This document shows, one piece after another, positions 9,590 through 17,694 of a stretch of 64,000 nucleotides of DNA. A model generated the notes under the pieces. It ran no database searches. It was not told the DNA's origin and saw only the letters and a program-made list of their open reading frames with translations. This DNA is from Salinimicrobium terrae DSM 17865. Lineage in GTDB: Bacteria; Bacteroidota; Bacteroidia; Flavobacteriales; Flavobacteriaceae. The translations under genes were made by a program, and so were the position numbers. The stretch is from assembly GCF_000424665.1 (NCBI RefSeq), contig NZ_AUKI01000017.1, positions 124,001 through 188,000 of the forward strand. Reading direction: 5' to 3'. Numbering within the stretch: position 1 is the first letter of the stretch; each line of letters begins with the position of its first letter.

Positions 9590-10809
9590 AGATAAGGGTT
9601 CTACTACGGCATATCTTTTTTACAGGATTTTTATTATTGAGCCTTCAGGGTTTTTCTCAGGAAAAAAATCGGGAAGAGCTCGAGCAGCGAAGATTGGAAT
9701 TGCAGGAAGAGATTAAGAGGATCAATTCTCTTCGTACTTCCAATCTTAAAAAAGAAAAATCTATACTTACAGAGGTTGAAGATCTCGACCAGCAAATTCG
9801 TACTACAGAAAACCTTATCCGTGTCACAAATCAGCAGGCGAATCTTCTCACCCGCGAAATCAACACAAACCAGAACAAGATTGGAGAGCTTCGCAAGGAG
9901 CTTGAACAACTTAAAGAAGACTACAGCAAAATGATTCGCCGGTCTTATAAAAGCAAATCCCAGCAAAGCAGAATTATGTTCCTGCTTTCATCAGAAAACT
10001 TTCTTCAGGCGTATAAAAGGCTTCAGTATATGAAGCAGTACGCCAATTACAGACATGACCAGGGAGAAGAAATAAAGATTCGTACAGAAGAGCTTCAGAA
10101 ATTAAATCAAAGTCTGGCAGAACAAAAAAAGACAAAAGATCAGCTAATTGTTGAAAATCGTGAGACGCGGGCGCAACTTGAAAAGAGTAAAAAGGAACAG
10201 CAGGGACTAATTGCGGAGGTTCGAAAGAAGGAGGGGCAATTTGCTTCGCAGTTGCGCAAGAAACAACAGGAGATAAATGCTATTGACCGTGAAATCGAAA
10301 GGATTATTGAGGAAGCAATAGCGGCCAACAATAAAGCCGAAGGTTCTACTTCCCGCAGTGTTTTCAAACTAACTCCTGAAGCAAAAGCACTGGCAGCCGA
10401 TTTTGAGAAAAACAAAGGACAATTGCCCTGGCCGGTAAGAACGGGAACCGTAGTATTGCGTTTTGGAACTCAGCCGCACCCTATTGTAAAGACTGCTACT
10501 ATGAACAGTAACGGAGTAAGAATAGCTACCGATCCAGATTCCAAGGCCAGAGCAGTATTTGGAGGCACTGTGAGTGAGATTATTGCAGTAAGAGGTTCGA
10601 GTCTCATGGTCATGGTGAGACATGGCGATTACATCACAATTTACAACCATCTTGAATCTGTCGATGTCCGCAAAGGACAACAGGTTTCCCTGGGCCAGGA
10701 TCTTGGTGATATTGCGATCAACAAGACCGATGGAAGAACTACTCTATACTTCGTGATGTACAAGAATAATCAGAAGCTAAATCCCGAAGAGTGGATCTAT
10801 CAAATGTAG
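9586..10809 (+). CDS. EnvC-like murein hydrolase activator with degenerate LytM domain
   Basis: A 407-residue periplasmic protein. It has a signal peptide (hydrophobic residues about 9-22), a long coiled coil over about 26-250 rich in Glu/Lys/Gln, and a C-terminal LytM/M23 domain over about 280-407. The zinc ligands of active M23 peptidases are not visible: the first His/Asp motif is replaced near NSNGVRIATD, and the final HxH is replaced by LYFVMYK. This is the pattern of EnvC and NlpD, which activate amidases during septum splitting rather than cut peptidoglycan. It overlaps the DUF4292 gene by 4 bases and ends directly against the convergent thioesterase gene. Confidence 0.88.
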   Translation: MKIRVLLRHIFFTGFLLLSLQGFSQEKNREELEQRRLELQEEIKRINSLRTSNLKKEKSILTEVEDLDQQIRTTENLIRVTNQQANLLTREINTNQNKIGELRKELEQLKEDYSKMIRRSYKSKSQQSRIMFLLSSENFLQAYKRLQYMKQYANYRHDQGEEIKIRTEELQKLNQSLAEQKKTKDQLIVENRETRAQLEKSKKEQQGLIAEVRKKEGQFASQLRKKQQEINAIDREIERIIEEAIAANNKAEGSTSRSVFKLTPEAKALAADFEKNKGQLPWPVRTGTVVLRFGTQPHPIVKTATMNSNGVRIATDPDSKARAVFGGTVSEIIAVRGSSLMVMVRHGDYITIYNHLESVDVRKGQQVSLGQDLGDIAINKTDGRTTLYFVMYKNNQKLNPEEWIYQM

Positions 10810-11325
10810 TTATGATTTAGTGAAAAGTGCTTTTAATTCTGTAGCGTCGGCCGGTTTCATTTTTCCCGCGAGTACAAGGCTCAATTGTTTACGACGCAAA
10901 GCAGCCTCATAACGTTCCTTTTCCAGTTCAGTTTCTGGTTCTAAAGCTGGAATCCGAACAGGGGTACCGGTTTCATCTACGGCAACAAAAGTATAGATAG
11001 CCTCATTGGCTTTGCTGCGTTCCCCGCTTTCCCGATCTTCTACCCAAACATCTATAAAGATCTCCATTGAAGACTTAAAAGCGCGTGAGACCTTTGCTTC
11101 CACTGTAACCACGCTTCCCAGGGGCACTGCTTTATTGAAAGCTACATGGTTAACTGAAGCTGTAACTACTATCCTGCGGCTGTGCCGGCGTGCGGCAATA
11201 CTGGCAGCACGATCCATTCGGGCAAGTAATTCCCCTCCAAAAAGGTTGTTTAACGGGTTTGTTTCGCTTGGTAGAACAAGGTCTGTAAGGGTGGTTTTTG
11301 ATTGCTCGGCAGTTCTGGCTTCCAT
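10810..11325 (-). CDS. Acyl-CoA thioesterase, hotdog fold
   Basis: Hydrolyses acyl-CoA to free acid and CoA. The protein carries the bacterial Acot signature NPLNNLFGGELLARMDRAAS near its N-terminus and a VNHVAFNKAVPLGSVV segment near residue 60, within one hotdog domain. I place the start at 11325 (MEARTAEQS, 171 residues) rather than at 11343, because a promoter-like TACCTTTG box at 11341-11348 would overlap the longer start. The stop abuts the stop of the convergent EnvC-like gene without a spacer. Confidence 0.9.
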   Translation of the reverse strand: MEARTAEQSKTTLTDLVLPSETNPLNNLFGGELLARMDRAASIAARRHSRRIVVTASVNHVAFNKAVPLGSVVTVEAKVSRAFKSSMEIFIDVWVEDRESGERSKANEAIYTFVAVDETGTPVRIPALEPETELEKERYEAALRRKQLSLVLAGKMKPADATELKALFTKS

Positions 11326-11340
11326 TATTAAAATTTTCGG

Positions 11341-11348
11341 CAAAGGTA
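11341..11348 (-). promoter_or_regulatory. Bacteroidota -7 box for the thioesterase gene
   Basis: TACCTTTG on the minus strand matches TAnnTTTG and lies 15 bases before the chosen ATG at 11325. It argues against the longer reading-frame start at 11343. Confidence 0.6.
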
Positions 11349-11523
11349 ATGTGCTTTAACTAAAGTAAGGCGTTAAGGAGGTATTAAAAGGTATGCAGTG
11401 CACAAGTATTCAGCAGGCGATCACGGATCAGTGTTTAGAAGAATGAAAAAAGGAGTTGTCCCTGGAATTTAAAATCTGATGTTTTGAACTTCGTACTTCT
11501 AAACTCTTAATTCTAAATTAGAA

Positions 11524-12453
11524 TTACAGTTCCTGTACAAGAAGCCAGGCTCCCGGATTGCTCTTTTTGACCCTGTAAAGCTCATTGATAGCATCTCTGC
11601 GCGATTCGTGACTACTTGAAATGACCTGGTGCAGGCCAAACCTGTTTTCGCCAATTTGACGGGCTTTAAATCCCTGGGCTTTCAATTCCTCCACAGATTT
11701 AGTCGCATTTTCGGCTTCTCTAAAGGCACCTGCAACAATGTGGTAATTTCCGGTCTGTTTTGAGACTTTTAAAGTAACCGCAGGAAGCGGATTGTCTATT
11801 ACAAAAGTAGCTTGCTGAATTTGGCTTTCAAGTTTATTTACAGCTTTCTGCTGTTCAGCAATATTGTGTTCGTTAATCTGGTCGTTATAAATATTTAATC
11901 CGGCAGCGCCGCTAAGCCCAAAGGCGACAAGTCCAACAGCTGCGTATTTTAACCAGCGCCCCGATCTTCTTTCGGGAGTAAAGGCAACAGGAGTTTTCTC
12001 TTCAAGTTCCTGAGCTTTTTGTTTATATACTTCTCTTGAAACTTCACTTCTGGTAAAGGAACTTAGACCAAATGCCTCCTTTAGGAAATTGGACTGGGCA
12101 GCTGGTTCAAATTGAAGTTTTTCATCTTCGGTCAATGTGAAAGTACCAACATTTGATAAGTTCACCATCCTGTTTTTTTCAAGGATGAGATTGAGGTCGT
12201 GAACAAATAAATTGATCTGTTCAATAGCATCATCATAAGAAATCTTTTCCGCTTCAAGGATGTAGTTTGCCAAAAGACCGTCATTTTTAGCCAACTGCCG
12301 GTTAAAGGAAACGGTTTTTTTAGGCGGATAAAACTCCTGAGTAGATGGATGTATTCCTGCCGAGTGCTGGTGAGTGATAAAAGCTCCAAATCCCGGTAGG
12401 ATCACGCACTCGTATCGGTATAATAGATCTTGGATGTAATTTGCTACTGCCAT
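11524..12453 (-). CDS. HU-like (CCDC81-type) domain protein with SPOR domain
   Basis: A 309-residue protein with three parts. Residues about 1-130 resemble two tandem prokaryotic HU-like/CCDC81 modules (YECVILPGFGAFITHQ; MVNLSNVGTFTL). One membrane helix follows at about 168-187 (YAAVGLVAFGLSGAAGL). The C-terminal SPOR domain spans about 235-309 (YHIVAGAFREAENA). SPOR domains bind denuded septal peptidoglycan, so this may connect a cytoplasmic DNA-binding-like domain to the division site; that link is inference. It is divergent from dprA, and its -7 box lies 5 bases before its ATG. Confidence 0.85.
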   Translation of the reverse strand: MAVANYIQDLLYRYECVILPGFGAFITHQHSAGIHPSTQEFYPPKKTVSFNRQLAKNDGLLANYILEAEKISYDDAIEQINLFVHDLNLILEKNRMVNLSNVGTFTLTEDEKLQFEPAAQSNFLKEAFGLSSFTRSEVSREVYKQKAQELEEKTPVAFTPERRSGRWLKYAAVGLVAFGLSGAAGLNIYNDQINEHNIAEQQKAVNKLESQIQQATFVIDNPLPAVTLKVSKQTGNYHIVAGAFREAENATKSVEELKAQGFKARQIGENRFGLHQVISSSHESRRDAINELYRVKKSNPGAWLLVQEL

Positions 12454-12458
12454 TGAAA

Positions 12459-12466
12459 CAAATGTA
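12459..12466 (-). promoter_or_regulatory. -7 box 5 bases before the HU-SPOR start codon
   Basis: TACATTTG on the minus strand matches TAnnTTTG. Only 5 bases (12454-12458) separate it from the ATG at 12453, so the expected transcript would start at or next to the A of the start codon. Confidence 0.55.
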
Positions 12467-12548
12467 GAAATTTTATTTTTCTGAAAAAATAGCCTTCGCT
12501 AATTTTATTAACAAATTTTTATTCTATTTTTCAGCCTTTGTTTTAGCC

Positions 12549-13649
12549 ATGGAAGTTTCTGATTTACAGTTTGTTTTAGCCTTACAGCATGTCCCAAATC
12601 TTGGAGATGCTTCAGCTAAAAAACTTATCAGGCACACCGGTTCTGCCGAGGCTGTTTTTAAGGAAAAAAAATCTGCTTTACTCAAAATTGATGGCATAGG
12701 CAGTACAAAACTCAATGATCTTTTCTCTACTAAAAATCTCCAGGCAGCCGAGAAAGAGCTCGAGTATATCTCGAAAAACAACATTGAAACTTTATACTAT
12801 AGAGATAAAGATTACCCCGAAAGATTAAAACATTGTTTGGATGGTCCCATTCTGCTTTTCAAGCGGGGAAATATCAATCTTATCAACAGAAAGCTTATCA
12901 GTATTGTCGGAACACGTAAAGCTACAACACAAGGCATTTCTTTTTGTGAAAAATTAATCGAAGACCTGGCGCCGCTGGATCCTGTCATAGTATCTGGTTT
13001 TGCTTATGGGATAGATATTGCAGCACAACGGGCTGCCATTAAGTATAATTTGCAAACTATAGGATGCCTGGCGCATGGCTTAAACCAGATTTATCCCGGG
13101 GTGCATCAAAAATATGTAGCAGGAGTACAGGAAAATGGAGGGTTTTTAACCGATTTTTGGAGTACAGATACATTTGATCGTAACAATTTTCTCAAAAGAA
13201 ATCGCATAATTGCCGGTGTAAGCGAGGCTACTATTGTTATAGAAAGTGCCGAAAAAGGAGGATCTCTCGTGACTGCAGATATTGCAAATTCCTATAACCG
13301 GGAAGTATTTGCAGTTCCCGGTCGCCCTACAGATCTGCAGAGTAAAGGCTGTAATATGCTTATTAAATCCCAGCAGGCCCACGTGCTAACCTCCGCGGCA
13401 GATATTGTTTACATCCTTAACTGGTTACCTGATTCTAGTTTAAAACCGGTGCAAAAGCAACTTTTTGTAGAGTTGGAAGAGGAGGAACAGGCACTTTATG
13501 GTTATTTGAAGGATAAGGGTAAGGAGCAACTGGATCTCATTGCTCTTAACTGCAGCATCCCGACTTTCAAGGCCGCAACCCTTTTGCTCAATATGGAACT
13601 AAAAGGAGTAGTTCGACCCTTACCGGGGAAACTTTTTGAAGTGGTTTAG
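12549..13649 (+). CDS. dprA: DNA-processing protein DprA
   Basis: Loads RecA onto incoming single-stranded DNA during natural transformation. The 366-residue protein has an N-terminal helical SAM-like region (to about 75), the Rossmann-like DprA core with SIVGTRKATTQG near residue 117-128, VIVSGFAYGIDIAAQ near 148-162 and EKGGSLVTADIA near 235, and a C-terminal winged-helix-like segment (from about 300). All landmarks of an intact DprA are present. It reads divergently from the HU-SPOR gene and overlaps the trpS stop by 4 bases tail to tail. Confidence 0.96.
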   Translation: MEVSDLQFVLALQHVPNLGDASAKKLIRHTGSAEAVFKEKKSALLKIDGIGSTKLNDLFSTKNLQAAEKELEYISKNNIETLYYRDKDYPERLKHCLDGPILLFKRGNINLINRKLISIVGTRKATTQGISFCEKLIEDLAPLDPVIVSGFAYGIDIAAQRAAIKYNLQTIGCLAHGLNQIYPGVHQKYVAGVQENGGFLTDFWSTDTFDRNNFLKRNRIIAGVSEATIVIESAEKGGSLVTADIANSYNREVFAVPGRPTDLQSKGCNMLIKSQQAHVLTSAADIVYILNWLPDSSLKPVQKQLFVELEEEEQALYGYLKDKGKEQLDLIALNCSIPTFKAATLLLNMELKGVVRPLPGKLFEVV

Positions 13650-14614
13650 TACCCTAATTTTTCTCTCACCCGCAACAGCACCTCATCGGCTACTTTTCTC
13701 GCTTTTTCGGCTCCTACAGCAAGTGCTTCTTCAACCTTTTCGGGATTCTCCATGTAGTAATTGTATTGGGCCCGTTCTTTTTCAAAACGGGTGATCAACA
13801 AATCATAAAGCGCCTGCTTGGCATGGCCATAACCGTAACCTCCGGCCTCATATTTCCGGCGTATTTCGGCTGTTTGCTCTTTAGAAGCTACTAATTTGTA
13901 AATATTAAAAACATTATCTGTATCAGGGTCTTTTGGATCCTCCAGTGCTGTGCTGTCGGTTTGAATGGTCATGATCTGTTTTCTAAGCTGCTTATCGGGC
14001 AGAAAGAGGTTGATGATGTTTCCTTTAGACTTACTCATTTTCTCGCCGTCTGTACCCGGAACATACATGGTTTCTTCAGAAACCTGAGCATCGGGCATTA
14101 CAAACGTTTCGCCCATTTTTGCATGGAAGCGTGAAGCTACATCTCTGGTCATTTCCAGGTGTTGTAGTTGGTCTTTCCCAACCGGAACAATTTCAGCGTC
14201 ATATAAAAGAATATCTGCAGCCATTAAGATAGGATAATCAAAAAGTCCGGCGTTTACGTCTTCAAGTCTGTCGGCTTTATCTTTAAAAGAATGGGCAAGA
14301 GTTAGCCTTTGATAGGGAAAAAAACAATTGAGATACCACGTAAGTTCTGTTACCTGCGGGATATCGCTTTGTCTGTAAAAGACTGTCTTTTCCACGTCCA
14401 GACCAAATGCCAGCCAGGTCGCTGCTGTTGAGAGGGTATTCTCCCTGAGAATTTTAGGATCCTTGATTTGGGTGAGGGTATGAAGATTTGCTATAAATAG
14501 AAATGAATCATTCTTTGGGTTGTTCGCCATTTCTACAGCAGGGATTATAGCTCCTAAAATATTCCCAAGGTGAGGAGTGCCGGTACTTTGTACTCCCGTA
14601 AGAATTCTTGACAT
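13646..14614 (-). CDS. trpS: Tryptophanyl-tRNA synthetase
   Basis: Class I aminoacyl-tRNA synthetase charging tRNA-Trp. The protein begins MSRILTGVQSTGTPHLGN, where TPHLGN is the HIGH-type motif, and contains EKMSKSKGN, the KMSKS loop, near residue 194. From 14614 it is 322 residues, a normal length. The frame is open to 14665, but a TACCTTTG box at 14635-14642 and homology of the N-terminus favour 14614. It is convergent with dprA and divergent from plsC. Confidence 0.97.
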   Translation of the reverse strand: MSRILTGVQSTGTPHLGNILGAIIPAVEMANNPKNDSFLFIANLHTLTQIKDPKILRENTLSTAATWLAFGLDVEKTVFYRQSDIPQVTELTWYLNCFFPYQRLTLAHSFKDKADRLEDVNAGLFDYPILMAADILLYDAEIVPVGKDQLQHLEMTRDVASRFHAKMGETFVMPDAQVSEETMYVPGTDGEKMSKSKGNIINLFLPDKQLRKQIMTIQTDSTALEDPKDPDTDNVFNIYKLVASKEQTAEIRRKYEAGGYGYGHAKQALYDLLITRFEKERAQYNYYMENPEKVEEALAVGAEKARKVADEVLLRVREKLGY

Positions 14615-14634
14615 TGGCTTTCTGTATTTTTCTA

Positions 14635-14642
14635 CAAAGGTA
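14635..14642 (-). promoter_or_regulatory. -7 box for trpS
   Basis: TACCTTTG on the minus strand, 20 bases before the ATG at 14614. It sits inside the longer open frame, so it supports the shorter start. Confidence 0.6.
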
Positions 14643-14675
14643 TCTTTTTTAAGGAATACCTTCAATTCAATTCCT

Positions 14676-14683
14676 TACTTTTG
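14676..14683 (+). promoter_or_regulatory. -7 box 5 bases before the first plsC
   Basis: TACTTTTG matches TAnnTTTG; 5 bases (14684-14688) separate it from the ATG at 14689. A transcript from here would be leaderless or nearly so. Confidence 0.5.
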
Positions 14684-14688
14684 GCCAC

Positions 14689-15423
14689 ATGCACATACTT
14701 AGGTCTTTCCTGGTTGTCTTGTGGAGAATATGGTTCTACATTTTAATGGCCATTCCCATAATTGTATTTTTTCCTTTTTTGCTGCTGTTTACTTCCCAAA
14801 CAAAATTCTATCCTCAATTTTTTATGATCGCTCGCTGGTGGGCGTTGTTCATTTTATATGGAATGGGATTTTTTCCAAAAATAGAACGCGAGCAGAAATT
14901 TGTTAAAGGTAAGAGTTACATGTTGGTAGCCAATCATACTTCAATGACCGATATTATGCTCATGCTTGCAGCTGTAAAGAGGCCTTTTGTTTTCGTCGGA
15001 AAAAAAGAACTGGTTAAAATCCCCCTTTTCGGATACTTTTATAAACGCACATGTATTCTCGTTGACCGCGGAAATCAAAGAAGCCGGAAAGAAGTTTTTG
15101 ATAGCGCCCAGCGTCGTTTAAATAATGGTACCAGCATTTGTATCTTTCCTGAAGGCGGCGTTCCCGGTGATACTTCGGTCCTACTCGATTCTTTTAAAGA
15201 TGGAGCTTTTAGACTTGCAATTGCTCACCAGATCCCTATTGTTCCTTTGGTATTCCACGATAATAAAAAACGGTTCCCTTACATTTTTACAAAAGGAAGT
15301 CCGGGAAGGATGCGGGTAAAAATCAAAAAATTTATACCTACAGAAGGCTTAGGACAGGAGAATAAAAAGGAAGTCCGGGAAAAGACGCGGGAGGTGTTCC
15401 TGCAGGAATTGAAAGCTCATTAG
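14689..15423 (+). CDS. plsC: 1-acyl-sn-glycerol-3-phosphate acyltransferase (first copy)
   Basis: Acylates lysophosphatidic acid at sn-2 to give phosphatidic acid, at the cytoplasmic face of the inner membrane. The 244-residue protein has an N-terminal hydrophobic region (about 6-35), the HX4D catalytic motif in ANHTSMTD near residues 82-89, and FPEGG near residue 152-156. A second member lies at 57695-58435. The two differ in sequence, so they may prefer different acyl donors or substrates. It is divergent from trpS. Confidence 0.93.
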   Translation: MHILRSFLVVLWRIWFYILMAIPIIVFFPFLLLFTSQTKFYPQFFMIARWWALFILYGMGFFPKIEREQKFVKGKSYMLVANHTSMTDIMLMLAAVKRPFVFVGKKELVKIPLFGYFYKRTCILVDRGNQRSRKEVFDSAQRRLNNGTSICIFPEGGVPGDTSVLLDSFKDGAFRLAIAHQIPIVPLVFHDNKKRFPYIFTKGSPGRMRVKIKKFIPTEGLGQENKKEVREKTREVFLQELKAH

Positions 15424-15428
15424 GGTGC

Positions 15429-16736
15429 TTAAAACTTGTAGCTGAATCCTGTATAGACGCCCAAAAAGTAAGGTTGTACATCTCCCGTTGGAGTTTCAAA
15501 AGTCCTTATTTGATATTTAAACATGGGCTCAAGATTAAGCTTAAATTTTTCTGAAAGATTATAATCCAGGCCAAGACCAAGGTTGGCACTAAAGCTCAAA
15601 TCACTTAAATTATCAGCTTTTCCTGCAGCAGAGGTGTTGCCAGAGTAAAGAATAACTTCGTTTTCTTGCAAAAAAAGTGTACTACCCCCTCCAATAAGAT
15701 TTAGTTCAAAGTTTCTTTTAAAAAGATTTATTTCCAGTTCTACGGGAACCTCAATATATCCCATCTTCTGGTTTAGATTCCCTTGAGTAAAAATTCCTGA
15801 AGGTGTACGATTTGCACTACTACGAGTCCTGTTATTGAAAGTACCTGTGACCATTTTGATCTCTTGGCCATTTACTTTATTCATGGAAACATTCCTCACA
15901 AGGTAAACTCCCGATGCCGAGCGATACCCGTTACCGCTGGCACTGTAGCTAAGGTCTACGCGGCTCACACCCGATCTAATTTTCACTTTGTTTGTAAGGT
16001 TCAAAGCCAATTTTACACCGTATGAATAAGTCACCTCTGCCTCTCGATGGTCATTAATGCCTACATCTAATGGATTTGAATTACCCATTTTCCCGTAGTA
16101 GATAGGCGTGGCATGAGTAGAGACTTCAAAATAATTTTCGGACTGGTTTAGCGCAATTTCTGTTTCTTCGGAAGTTTTTAAGGCGTCGAAGATCGAAGGC
16201 TTAAGGTCTTCGGGAATGGAATTCTGTTTTTCTTTCTGAAGCGGAAGTTCGGCTACCGCAACCGGGATTTCAAAAATTGCCTTTTTGGAACCAATTTGTG
16301 AAGCGGTTTCTTCAGTAGATCTTTGTTCTTTCCTGTCAGTATTAAGAGTAATTACCTTGGTCGATGTGGTATTCAATCCCTTGTCAGGCCGGGCATTATT
16401 AACAATAGCCGTTGTTGCTTCTGAAGGGATTAATACCTCTGTAGAAGTTGGGCGCGCAATAACAGGCGAAGTAGCAGGTTGTAAAGTTTCTTCTGTCTCT
16501 TCATTCGCTACCGCCGAAGAAGATTGTGCCGGAAGGATCCAGTCGCCCAGCATAAGTAGAAATGCCAGAAGTGCAGCAACACCTGCGTAACGGTACCACA
16601 GAGGCACGACTGCTCTGCGCTTTTTCTTTTCCTGAAGCTTAGCTTCTATAGATTTCCAGACAGCCTCGCGCGGTGCCGCTTCAAAATCCCGAAACTTCTC
16701 CTGATAGAGCCGGTCTATGTATTTTTTTTCTTTCAT
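15429..16736 (-). CDS. Sigma-factor-linked membrane protein with predicted outer-membrane beta-barrel-like C-terminus
   Basis: A 435-residue protein directly downstream of an ECF sigma gene (starts share one base). Residues 1-42 are basic and probably cytoplasmic, with WKSIEAKLQ near 27-35. A membrane helix follows at about 47-68 (YRYAGVAALLAFLLML). A low-complexity Ser/Thr/Glu-rich linker comes next, and the C-terminal 220 residues have alternating aromatic beta-strand patterns ending in YKF, as in PorT-like or OmpA-like barrels. The position suggests an anti-sigma role for the N-terminus. A helix anchor plus a barrel-like end is topologically odd, though common in Bacteroidota. Function is inferred from context only. 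Confidence 0.75.
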   Translation of the reverse strand: MKEKKYIDRLYQEKFRDFEAAPREAVWKSIEAKLQEKKKRRAVVPLWYRYAGVAALLAFLLMLGDWILPAQSSSAVANEETEETLQPATSPVIARPTSTEVLIPSEATTAIVNNARPDKGLNTTSTKVITLNTDRKEQRSTEETASQIGSKKAIFEIPVAVAELPLQKEKQNSIPEDLKPSIFDALKTSEETEIALNQSENYFEVSTHATPIYYGKMGNSNPLDVGINDHREAEVTYSYGVKLALNLTNKVKIRSGVSRVDLSYSASGNGYRSASGVYLVRNVSMNKVNGQEIKMVTGTFNNRTRSSANRTPSGIFTQGNLNQKMGYIEVPVELEINLFKRNFELNLIGGGSTLFLQENEVILYSGNTSAAGKADNLSDLSFSANLGLGLDYNLSEKFKLNLEPMFKYQIRTFETPTGDVQPYFLGVYTGFSYKF

Positions 16737-17275
16737 TATACAGAGCGGGCGGCTATTTTATAAAAACTGGTTTCAATTTTCTCTTTCAGGATCATTCTTG
16801 CCCTTGCCAGGTTTGATTTTGAGGTTCCGGTTGAAATATTTAGCATTTCAGCAATTTCTTTATGAGAAAATCCGTCAAGTACATAAAGGTTGAAAACCTG
16901 CCGGTACCTATCGGGTAATTGTTGTATGATTTCCAGTAAATAATCTACAGATACTTCATCTTCTTCAACTTCAATTTCAGGTTCTTTAAAATCATCTCTA
17001 ATAATCTCAAAGACTGTTTGTTTTCGATATTTTTGAAGGGCGGTGTTGATAACAATTCTTTTCATCCAGCCTTCAAAGGAACCTTTGTTTTTATATTGAG
17101 GCATACTTTTAAAAATCATCAAAAATGCATCCTGGAGATTATCTTCTGCTTGTTGATAGCTTGAAGAATACTTAAGGCAAACAGGAAATAATTTGTGCGC
17201 AAACATCTTGTAAAGCTGCTCCTGCGCCTTGATGTCCTGCTTTTTGCATTTTAGTATGAGTTGCTTGATGCTCAA
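16736..17275 (-). CDS. ECF-type RNA polymerase sigma factor
   Basis: A 179-residue sigma-70 family factor with region 2 (AEDNLQDAFLMIFKSMPQY near 42-60, then GSFEGWMKRIVINTALQKYR) and region 4 (LPDRYRQVFNLYVLDGFSHKEIA near 115-137, then the recognition helix). It lacks regions 1 and 3, as ECF factors do. It is the first gene of a two-gene unit with the membrane protein at 15429-16736, which is the likely anti-sigma partner. The target promoters and signal are unknown. No -7 box is evident in the 400-base upstream region. Confidence 0.93.
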   Translation of the reverse strand: MSIKQLILKCKKQDIKAQEQLYKMFAHKLFPVCLKYSSSYQQAEDNLQDAFLMIFKSMPQYKNKGSFEGWMKRIVINTALQKYRKQTVFEIIRDDFKEPEIEVEEDEVSVDYLLEIIQQLPDRYRQVFNLYVLDGFSHKEIAEMLNISTGTSKSNLARARMILKEKIETSFYKIAARSV

Positions 17276-17660
17276 TATTAAGATATTTAAGTGCTGTTGA
17301 AAAATGGAAGTTTAAAAACCATTTTTGGATAGCTATCCTGTTGTTCTTTAAGAATTAAAGGAATTTTAAATATAGGAATTTCAGGTGGTTCTGCAACACA
17401 AAATACTACCGGAAGGTGTTTTTGTGATCGTCTTAAATCTTGAGGGGGGAATATTATTGTAAAAAAGGAAGATCGGGAATCGTGAGAGGATTCCCGCCTT
17501 CCGGAGGAATTAGCCTTTAAAATTTCCCTCTTTACATTTCCATTATCAAAGTATGAGTCGCAGCTATTAATCTGGTATCGATCTTTCATAATGGCGATGG
17601 TAGGTTGGGTCTCTATAAAAGAGATGCACAAAACAACAAATGGTTGCGTATGAAAAAGAA
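17276..17660. other. Long spacer between the sigma-factor gene and recA
   Basis: No convincing gene. A 114-codon frame at 17287-17631 on the minus strand has no recognisable domain and unusual composition, so I do not call it. A hairpin is present at 17475-17495: GGGAATC and GATTCCC around GTGAGAG, extendable to 8 bp. If transcription of the sigma factor starts upstream, this could be a structured leader. Confidence 0.4.
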
Positions 17661-17685
17661 AAAATCCCGAAATTTTCGGGATTTT
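17661..17685 (-). terminator. Intrinsic terminator of recA
   Basis: AAAATCCCGAAA and TTTTCGGGATTTT form a long stem with almost no loop. On the minus strand it is followed by a T-rich run. It lies 10 bases past the recA stop. Confidence 0.85.
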
Positions 17686-17694
17686 AATGGTCTT

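Noticed and set aside
17287-17631. 114-codon minus-strand frame upstream of the sigma factor
   Set aside because: No recognisable domain, odd composition, overlaps a hairpin, and the segment sits in a spacer with no promoter. It may be chance, so I did not call a gene.
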